Below are positions 1-4,318 of a stretch of 5,479 bases of DNA, one piece after another; the stretch's first letter is position 1; the number at the start of each line of letters is the position of its first letter. Both the position numbers and the translations under genes were made by a program. Source of the stretch: Thermoplasmata archaeon (GTDB lineage Archaea > Thermoplasmatota > Thermoplasmata > WALJ01); the NCBI GenBank assembly GCA_015522885.1, contig WALJ01000089.1:1-5479 (forward strand), in the 5' to 3' direction. The notes under the pieces are model-generated. The model was not told the origin of the DNA. It made no database searches and worked only from the letters and a program-made list of their open reading frames with translations.

Positions 1-202
1 GCGGAGCGTCGGAGGCGTCGAGATACCGCTGAACATAAACAGTGCGCCTGTCAGAGCTATAGAAGAGCTTCCTGGGGTAGGTAAGAAAAGAGCGCTCCGC
101 CTCATTGTCGGCAGACCGTTCGAGACATGGGAACAGGTGGAGAGCGCTCTCGATGACAGGGAAATAGCTGAAAAAATTAAGGGATTTGCGGAATTGGGTT
201 AA
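1..202 (+). CDS. C-terminal end of a helix-hairpin-helix protein, probably a COG1031-type radical SAM enzyme (5' partial)
   Basis: The open frame enters from the left edge (first full codon at position 2) and ends at TAA 200-202, giving 66 residues. Residues about 18-36 form a helix-hairpin-helix motif with the hairpin LPGVGKKRA, preceded by IPLNINSAP, the 'NINxA' lead-in typical of such domains. HhH motifs bind the nucleic-acid backbone without sequence specificity. In archaea, this lead-in plus HhH at the extreme C-terminus is characteristic of COG1031, a radical SAM family with a C-terminal HhH whose substrate is not known to me. The radical SAM domain itself would lie outside the window, so the family assignment is inference and only the HhH is seen. 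A ComEA-like or other HhH protein is the main alternative. The gene converges on the dehydrogenase gene and the two stop codons overlap. Confidence 0.7.
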   Translation, partial: RSVGGVEIPLNINSAPVRAIEELPGVGKKRALRLIVGRPFETWEQVESALDDREIAEKIKGFAELG

Positions 203-1314
203 AGTTCCTCGTACTTCTTTGCAATCTCCTTTGCGACATCCAGAGTGCCCGAGTTTCCGCCCAGGTCGTATGTTCTCACTTTTCCTTCTCGAACCACATC
301 TTCTATTGCCTTTTCCAGTCTGTCGGCTTTCTCATGCTCTCCCAGATAGTCCAGCATCATTCTGACGGCCCTTATCATCGCTATGGGATTGACCTTGTAC
401 TGTCCCGCATATTTCGGTGCGGAACCGTGAACAGGCTCGAACACTCCGTAATCATCGCCGATATTTCCGGAAGAAGCGAATCCGAGACCGCCGACCAACT
501 GAGATGCCAGGTCCGAAATGATATCCCCAAAGAGGTTGGAGGTCACCAAAACATCGTATTTCTCGGGATTTTTCACGAGCCACATCGCCTGAGCGTCTAT
601 GTTCGTTTCCCACATATCAATCTCCGGATATTCTTTGTGAACTTCCCTTGCGGTTCTCACGAAGAGGCCGCTCGTTTCCCTGAGAACATTCGGTTTTTCC
701 ACGACAGTGACGTTTTTCAAATCGTTCTCCTTTGCGTACTCAAAGGCTGTGCGAACTATCCTCTCGGCCCCTTTCTTTGTGATAATTCTCAGTGATATCG
801 CTTTCTCCTTCTCGAGGAATTTTGCATAGCGAGGATGCCCGGCAAAAGCCTCGTCCACATTCTCAGGGACCGGATAGTATTCCACTCCGCTGTACAGTCC
901 TTCGGTGTTTTCCCTGAAAACCGTTATGTTGATGTTGTCCCTGTAATTGAGAGGGTTCCCGGGATACGCTTTCGCAGGCCTGACATTGGCATAGAGGTCA
1001 AAAAGCTGTCTGAGCCTCACTATCGGGCTGTAATACTCAAGACCTTTGCCCCGAAGTTCCGGTGCAAGCTCTCTCTGCGCTTCTTCCTTGGGCTTCGAGG
1101 TTATGGCGCCGAAGAGCGCGGCATCCGTATTCTTCATAAGCTCGATGGTGCGCTCCGGAAGCGGGTTCCCCTCTTTCTTCCAGAACTCCCAGCCTATGTC
1201 TCCATAGATGTATTCCGCATCCGGTCCGACCTTTTCCAGCACCATCATGGCAGCTTCCGTCACCTCTTTTCCGACTCCGTCTCCAGGGAGTACAGCTATT
1301 CTGTGTTTTGACAA
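199..1314 (-). CDS. Isocitrate/isopropylmalate/homoisocitrate dehydrogenase family protein, probably NADP-dependent
   Basis: A complete 371-residue beta-decarboxylating dehydrogenase, the usual length for the family. These enzymes oxidise and decarboxylate a 2-hydroxy-3-carboxylate with Mg2+ and NAD(P)+ in the cytoplasm. Visible signatures are the N-terminal LPGDGVGKEV, substrate arginines R102, R112 (NVRP) and R134 (FRENTEG), catalytic Y141 and K207, and metal aspartates D240, D264 and D268 (NLFGDIISD). The cofactor loop at 296-310 (HGSAPKYAGQYKVNP) matches the NADP-type loop of E. coli isocitrate dehydrogenase: K301, Y302 and V308 align with K344, Y345 and V351, and Y349 with Y391. The R395 equivalent is missing. 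The substrate loop reads SPIVRLR, with S96 at the E. coli S113 position but I instead of N115, so isocitrate, isopropylmalate and homoisocitrate all remain possible. The start is TTG (1312-1314); no in-frame ATG or GTG lies in the short upstream stretch. No leucine or 2-oxoacid pathway gene is adjacent to settle the substrate. Confidence 0.93.
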   Translation of the reverse strand: MSKHRIAVLPGDGVGKEVTEAAMMVLEKVGPDAEYIYGDIGWEFWKKEGNPLPERTIELMKNTDAALFGAITSKPKEEAQRELAPELRGKGLEYYSPIVRLRQLFDLYANVRPAKAYPGNPLNYRDNINITVFRENTEGLYSGVEYYPVPENVDEAFAGHPRYAKFLEKEKAISLRIITKKGAERIVRTAFEYAKENDLKNVTVVEKPNVLRETSGLFVRTAREVHKEYPEIDMWETNIDAQAMWLVKNPEKYDVLVTSNLFGDIISDLASQLVGGLGFASSGNIGDDYGVFEPVHGSAPKYAGQYKVNPIAMIRAVRMMLDYLGEHEKADRLEKAIEDVVREGKVRTYDLGGNSGTLDVAKEIAKKYEEL

Positions 1315-1318
1315 CGAA

Positions 1319-1323
1319 TCACC
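1319..1323 (-). promoter_or_regulatory. Possible ribosome binding site for the TTG-started dehydrogenase
   Basis: On the minus strand GGTGA lies four bases before the TTG start, a plausible Shine-Dalgarno match that supports this start. The TATA box upstream would place the transcript 5' end at about 1318-1322, so the site may be only partly transcribed. Confidence 0.4.
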
Positions 1324-1339
1324 GCTTGGAAATTCACCT

Positions 1340-1349
1340 CTATTTAAAG
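1340..1349 (-). promoter_or_regulatory. TATA box of the dehydrogenase gene
   Basis: The minus strand reads CTTTAAATAG, a good match to the archaeal TATA consensus. Its centre is about 30 bp upstream of the TTG start, which predicts transcription beginning within a few bases of the start codon. It lies between the tRNA terminator and the gene, so the dehydrogenase is probably transcribed independently of the tRNA. Confidence 0.6.
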
Positions 1350-1403
1350 GATGTTTTTCTAATCCCTACAGACGTGCCCTTTTCCTTCGGCAAAGCGCAC
1401 CTC

Positions 1404-1432
1404 GGAAAACAAAGGGGAGATGTCATCTCCCT
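1404..1432 (-). terminator. Hairpin plus T-rich terminator of the tRNA-Arg gene
   Basis: Immediately after the tRNA discriminator base, positions 1415-1431 form a perfect inverted repeat (GGGAGATG, one central base, CATCTCCC). In practice this folds as a 6-bp stem with a 5-base loop. On the minus strand it is followed by CCTTTGTTTTCC, a T-rich run of the kind at which archaeal RNA polymerase terminates. It separates the tRNA from the dehydrogenase promoter. Confidence 0.6.
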
Positions 1433-1433
1433 A

Positions 1434-1507
1434 CGGACCTGCCGGGATTCGAACCCGGGTCAGAGGCTCCGGAGGCCCCGGTGATATCCAAGCTACACTA
1501 CAGGCCC
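1434..1507 (-). tRNA. tRNA-Arg (anticodon CCG)
   Basis: A complete 74-nt cloverleaf can be drawn by hand. The acceptor stem GGGCCTG/CAGGTCC has seven pairs including one G-U. The D arm starts GTGT and closes with ATCAC, with GG at 18-19 and A20, a known arginine identity base. The anticodon stem GGGGC/GCCTC encloses the loop CTCCGGA, giving anticodon CCG, which reads the CGG arginine codon. The variable loop is TGAC, and the T arm CCGGG-TTCGAAT-CCCGG is perfect. The discriminator is G and CCA is not encoded, as is common in archaea. No intron is needed. The gene has its own TATA box upstream and a hairpin terminator downstream. A truncated duplicate lies 197 bp away on the same strand. Confidence 0.96.
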
Positions 1508-1542
1508 ATGCTGAGAATTCCATCTGTTGGTAGGGACAATAC

Positions 1543-1552
1543 ATAATATAAA
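1543..1552 (-). promoter_or_regulatory. TATA box of the tRNA-Arg gene
   Basis: The minus strand reads TTTATATTAT about 36-45 bp before the mature tRNA 5' end, predicting a short 5' leader for RNase P to remove. The core is nearly palindromic (AATATAAA on the other strand), so it could also drive plus-strand transcription into the GC-rich spacer. Confidence 0.6.
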
Positions 1553-1568
1553 TGGGTTTTTACAGGTA

Positions 1569-1640
1569 AGGCCCAAACGGGCGGCCGGGACGAGCGGAGT
1601 TACGCCTCCGCGAGCAAGGCTCTTTTTGTCAGAAAAGAGT
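1569..1640. other. GC-rich structured spacer with three possible hairpins
   Basis: Three inverted repeats follow one another. GCCC-AAAC-GGGC is at 1571-1582. A 6-bp stem GCGGAG/CTCCGC with loop TTACGC is at about 1594-1611, and on the plus strand it is flanked on each side by GA. CTCTTTT/AAAAGAG is at 1620-1639. The stretch is much more GC-rich than the promoter next to it. It could be a small RNA, a processing signal or the remains of the truncated tRNA's surroundings. I recognise no RNA family and cannot say which strand, if either, is transcribed. Confidence 0.35.
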
Positions 1641-1643
1641 CGT

Positions 1644-1704
1644 GTTTGAACCCGGGTCAGAGGCTCCGGAGGCCCCGGTGATATCCAAGCTACACCACGC
1701 GTCC
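1644..1704 (-). pseudogene. 3'-truncated tRNA-Arg(CCG) copy
   Basis: From a plausible 5' end (GGACGCG) through the D arm, the CCG anticodon arm and into the T loop, this is a near copy of the tRNA-Arg at 1434-1507. After the T loop (TTCAAAC, with G and T changed to A and C) the sequence reads ACGACTCTTTTCTG. This pairs neither with the 5' T stem CCGGG nor with the acceptor GGACGCG, so no mature tRNA can form. Its acceptor 5' strand also differs from that of the intact gene, while the core is identical. It starts 22 bp after the polB stop, with only a T5 tract between, and has no clear promoter of its own, so it would be transcribed as part of the polB 3' end if at all. I read it as a partial duplication or decayed paralogue. 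A split-tRNA half is less likely. Confidence 0.8.
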
Positions 1705-1726
1705 ATGAAAAAGCATTGGTAAAGAG

Positions 1727-4123
1727 TTACATGAAATCGTCCAGAGTCGTGGTTTTTGAGGGTTTTTCCGGCCCTTTGTCTCTCTTTTCCCTTTTTGACG
1801 AACCGAACGAATCGAAGAGGGTGGATTGGCTTATACCGCTGAGAAGTGCATTCTCGTCCCATCCGAAGACCTCTGTCACCCTTGCAAGGGTCATCGCCAC
1901 CCGTCTGGCATAGTAGTTCCAGTCAGGTCTGGCATCGAAGTCCTCCCCGTCTATGTACGGTTCCACTTCCTGAGGGGTCTTTTTGCTGTTCGTAACTATC
2001 CACGAGACCTTCATTCCGGGAACGAACTCATAACCTTTGGCTTCCATCTTCTTCGCAGTCTGAACATTTGCCATGGAATCGGGTTCTTTGTAATAGTTAT
2101 AGTCCTTGCAGGTGCGAGATATCACAAGGCTCGATATCGGAACATCCCCGTTTGCCACCTTTTTCACTATGTTTCTGGCGGTTTCTATGGCTTTTTCCGT
2201 GTCTCCGCTGAGGATGTCCTCGAACACGGCCATGAGCGCCTCGCTCTGAAGGTCAAAGGAGTCGGTGCGCCTTATTTCATAGCCTCTGACAACTATCTCG
2301 TCCTTCTGTGGCCAGACTATCTTTCCCACATATCTTTTCTTGGCTCCGTGTGAAAAGAAAGGATTGAGAACCTTCTCGAACTCGAGGGTGATTCCGCCTT
2401 TGCTGAACTCCTCGGAGGTCTCGTTACCGATTTTCATGGCGCCTTCGAGGCTCTTTTCGGGAGATTCGAAGAAGACGCTGTCGGTGTCCGAGTATATCAC
2501 ATTGTATCCCTTGTCTTCGAGCTTCTTTATCACGGTCTTTATGTTCTCCCTTGAGAACGCCGTTATGCTGGCACCTATGCTCTTGTTCGTGAACCTGTAG
2601 AAAGAGGAAGCGAACACACCGTAGAACGAGTTCATGAGTATCTTTATCGCAGCCTGCAGTCCGTTGTAATATCTGCGCTCCTCCTCATCCTCAGCCTCCC
2701 TCATGAGCCTCTTTGTCTCATCCCTCTTTTTCATGAGTTCTTCGAGTATCTCCGGCAGTATCCCCTTTCTCACGCTTTTGTCGAGGAACTTAACACCTAT
2801 CGGGCTGACTATGCTGCCTTTCGGGCTTATCGTTGTGAAGCAGATGTTGTTTGCGATTATGGTGCTCGGATACATGCTCTTGAAGTCGAGGACGATGACC
2901 CAGTGGTAGAGCCCCGGCTGTATGCTGTGCACATACCCTCCCTCTATCTTCTCGCCTCTCGAACCCCTGAACTTCATCTGCGGTACCCCTACCTTCCTCC
3001 TGTCCGTCTCGCGTATGAGTATGGAATCGATGAGCGCGGAGGTGTTCCCGTTGAGCACATCGTCCAGAGGGAGCTTCGAGACCGTGGCGAGGTCCAGATT
3101 TTTCTCTATGACATCTATTTTCAGCAGTATCTTCAGGGCGAGAACCGCATCCCGTATGCAGTATTTTATCACCTTCTCCCTGTTGTTCTTCCACTCCTCG
3201 TCCATGTGCCTCGGATTGACATCGTCCTTCTTCTCTCCGAGAAGCAGCAGGGATATGTGGTTGAGGGTCTCTTTCTTCGGCCTGAGCTCGCGCTTCGCGT
3301 TCCACCATGCATCCGCAATCACCCTTCCGTGCGTCTTCCAGAAGCGGTCACCGAGGGAGCGGATAGGGGAGCCGTCCCTTCCGATGTTCATCTTTCCCAG
3401 CCTCAGCTTTTCAGACCGTTCCAGAAGAAGCGGGATGTCGTAGCCGTCTATGTTGTAGCCCGTGATGATATCGGGGTCCTCTTTTATCAGATAATCCAGA
3501 AAATCGCCTATTATCTCGCCCTCATCTCCGGAGAACGCTTTCGTAGTGGTCTCTCCTCGGAAATGCACGGCACATCCGATGGTATATATCTCGCGAGTGT
3601 TTATGGAGTTCTCTATGTCGAAGCTGAGGATTTTCAGGGGCGGTTTTACAGACTCTATGTTCTCGAAGCTCTCGGCATCCACAACGAGCTCCGTCGTGTA
3701 TTTCTCGCTCTCGATTCTCTCTCCGGTGACCCTGAAGCTGGAACCTATGTCGTTGTCGTATATGAAGCGCTTCGCGAACGGGATATCAGAGGCCAGTATC
3801 TCGAACCTGTGTTTGTACCTGTTCCTGAAGTCGGGGACCTTCCAAGGGTGCCTTATCGTGACCTTCAGGCACTTCCTTTCGACGAGCTCCTCCGCAGTCG
3901 GAACCCAGAGATTCACCCATTCCGAGCCGATATATTCCTCGTGCCTCTTTATCTCTTCGACTGCCTGCTCATCAGGCTCGGCGATGAAGAAGTAGGGCAA
4001 AAAGTCCTTATTTCTGACGGTAATCGACTCTCCGTTCGAGGTCCTTCCGAATATCTCGATGACGACTTCGTCGTTTTCCACGGTGTATGAGGCGCTTATC
4101 GCCCGCACATCCCATGATTCCAT
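1727..4123 (-). CDS. polB: Family B DNA-directed DNA polymerase with 3'-5' proofreading exonuclease
   Basis: A complete 798-residue archaeal PolB, a template-directed polymerase for replication or repair. Exonuclease motifs are intact: Exo I FDIE (D169, E171), Exo II YNIDGYD (D229) and Exo III YCIRD (Y321, D325). The polymerase motifs follow: motif A DFKSMYPS (413-420), motif B KILMNSFYG (494-502), motif C YSDTDS (544-549) and KKRY (595-598). None is interrupted by an intein. The N-terminal uracil read-ahead pocket of archaeal PolB appears present: P43-Y44, HPWKVP with V96 at the Pfu V93 position, and IPFAKR (I114, P115, F116, R119). The length is slightly above the roughly 775 residues of Thermococcales enzymes, owing partly to a charged Lys/Arg/Glu tail. 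Two PIP-box-like motifs end the protein, QSTLFDSF (766-773) and TTTLDDFM (791-798), suggesting docking on PCNA. A TATA box 24 bp before the ATG and the lack of a Shine-Dalgarno sequence point to a leaderless mRNA. TAA stop. Confidence 0.97.
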   Translation of the reverse strand: MESWDVRAISASYTVENDEVVIEIFGRTSNGESITVRNKDFLPYFFIAEPDEQAVEEIKRHEEYIGSEWVNLWVPTAEELVERKCLKVTIRHPWKVPDFRNRYKHRFEILASDIPFAKRFIYDNDIGSSFRVTGERIESEKYTTELVVDAESFENIESVKPPLKILSFDIENSINTREIYTIGCAVHFRGETTTKAFSGDEGEIIGDFLDYLIKEDPDIITGYNIDGYDIPLLLERSEKLRLGKMNIGRDGSPIRSLGDRFWKTHGRVIADAWWNAKRELRPKKETLNHISLLLLGEKKDDVNPRHMDEEWKNNREKVIKYCIRDAVLALKILLKIDVIEKNLDLATVSKLPLDDVLNGNTSALIDSILIRETDRRKVGVPQMKFRGSRGEKIEGGYVHSIQPGLYHWVIVLDFKSMYPSTIIANNICFTTISPKGSIVSPIGVKFLDKSVRKGILPEILEELMKKRDETKRLMREAEDEEERRYYNGLQAAIKILMNSFYGVFASSFYRFTNKSIGASITAFSRENIKTVIKKLEDKGYNVIYSDTDSVFFESPEKSLEGAMKIGNETSEEFSKGGITLEFEKVLNPFFSHGAKKRYVGKIVWPQKDEIVVRGYEIRRTDSFDLQSEALMAVFEDILSGDTEKAIETARNIVKKVANGDVPISSLVISRTCKDYNYYKEPDSMANVQTAKKMEAKGYEFVPGMKVSWIVTNSKKTPQEVEPYIDGEDFDARPDWNYYARRVAMTLARVTEVFGWDENALLSGISQSTLFDSFGSSKREKRDKGPEKPSKTTTLDDFM

Positions 4124-4142
4124 GCTTAGGCATAGCCCTTGG

Positions 4143-4150
4143 ATATAAAA
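4143..4150 (-). promoter_or_regulatory. TATA box of polB (leaderless promoter)
   Basis: The minus strand reads TTTTATAT, with its centre about 24 bp before the ATG at 4121-4123. This predicts transcription starting at or next to the start codon. The sequence between (GGGCTATGCCTAAGC before ATG) has no Shine-Dalgarno-like stretch, consistent with leaderless translation. Confidence 0.65.
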
Positions 4151-4256
4151 GGGTTTGTCGAACGGGATTTTGCCAGATATATCAACAAAATCTTTATTAA
4201 GGAGACTGCCTATAATGCATCGATGAGATATGCTCTTACGACGGGGATGACATCAT

Positions 4257-4301
4257 GAAAAAAGAAAATCTAAAAATAACTTCGGAATCAGCTTCCCGGA
4301 A
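4257..4301 (-). terminator. Hairpin and poly-T terminator of lysS
   Basis: It lies 18 bp after the lysS TAG. Positions 4281-4301 can pair as GGAA/TTCC with loop TCAGC, extended by TTC/GAA across a two-base bulge. On the minus strand this is followed by three T tracts (T5, T4 and T6) within 25 bases. Archaeal termination needs mainly the T tracts, so the weak hairpin is not a problem. The signal suggests lysS transcription ends before polB. Confidence 0.6.
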
Positions 4302-4318
4302 CCTTTTCTGAAATCTCT

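Larger units (their letters stand above)
1451..1695 (-). repeat. 48-bp perfect direct repeat within two tRNA-Arg copies
   Basis: Positions 1451-1498 and 1648-1695 are identical over 48 bp, in the same orientation and 197 bp apart. The repeated block spans the tRNA from the D stem through the anticodon arm to the T loop. Weaker similarity continues to the 5' end of both copies, including the trinucleotide CAT directly before the first tRNA base. Similarity stops abruptly on the 3' side. Confidence 0.95.
4124..4318. other. Intergenic region between lysS and polB
   Basis: This 195-bp gap carries the lysS terminator on its right and the polB promoter on its left. A TATA-like TCTTTATTAA at 4191-4200 on the plus strand sits about 27 bp before an ATG at 4223. 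That ATG opens an 11-codon frame (4223-4258), which overlaps by ATGA an 18-codon frame (4255-4311). Neither peptide resembles anything I know, and the second frame is largely the complement of the terminator, so I do not call either as a gene. No convincing box C/D or H/ACA RNA was found. Confidence 0.5.

Noticed and set aside
1208..1546. 112-codon plus-strand frame running across the tRNA-Arg
   Set aside because: Its PGFEPGSEAPEAP stretch is the translation of the complement of the tRNA, a classic false protein, and the rest is antisense to the dehydrogenase start.
1434..1704. The two tRNA copies as attL/attR of an integrated element
   Set aside because: Only about 140 bp separates the copies, there is no integrase, and the duplicate keeps the 5' and middle parts instead of the 3' half that integrases normally duplicate.
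1644..1704. 5' half of a split or permuted tRNA
   Set aside because: Known archaeal splits lie in the anticodon or D region, not the T loop. No GC-rich joining sequence follows and no matching 3' half (CGCGTCC acceptor strand) is present in the window.
1629..1862. 77-codon minus-strand frame over the polB 3' end and tRNA copy
   Set aside because: It overlaps polB in another frame and continues through the truncated tRNA, ending in a translated tRNA segment. No support as a gene.
2903..4090. Long open frame (395 codons) on the plus strand opposite polB
   Set aside because: It is fully antisense to conserved PolB domains, has no recognisable motif and reads as a low-quality composition shadow. 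Several other plus-strand frames opposite polB, lysS and the dehydrogenase fail for the same reason.
1727..4123. Intein in PolB
   Set aside because: Motifs A, B and C, the common intein insertion sites, are uninterrupted and the length is normal.
4200..4315. Box C/D guide RNA in the lysS-polB gap
   Set aside because: ATGATGT-like and CTGA-like strings occur, but not in the right order and spacing with internal C' and D' boxes on either strand.
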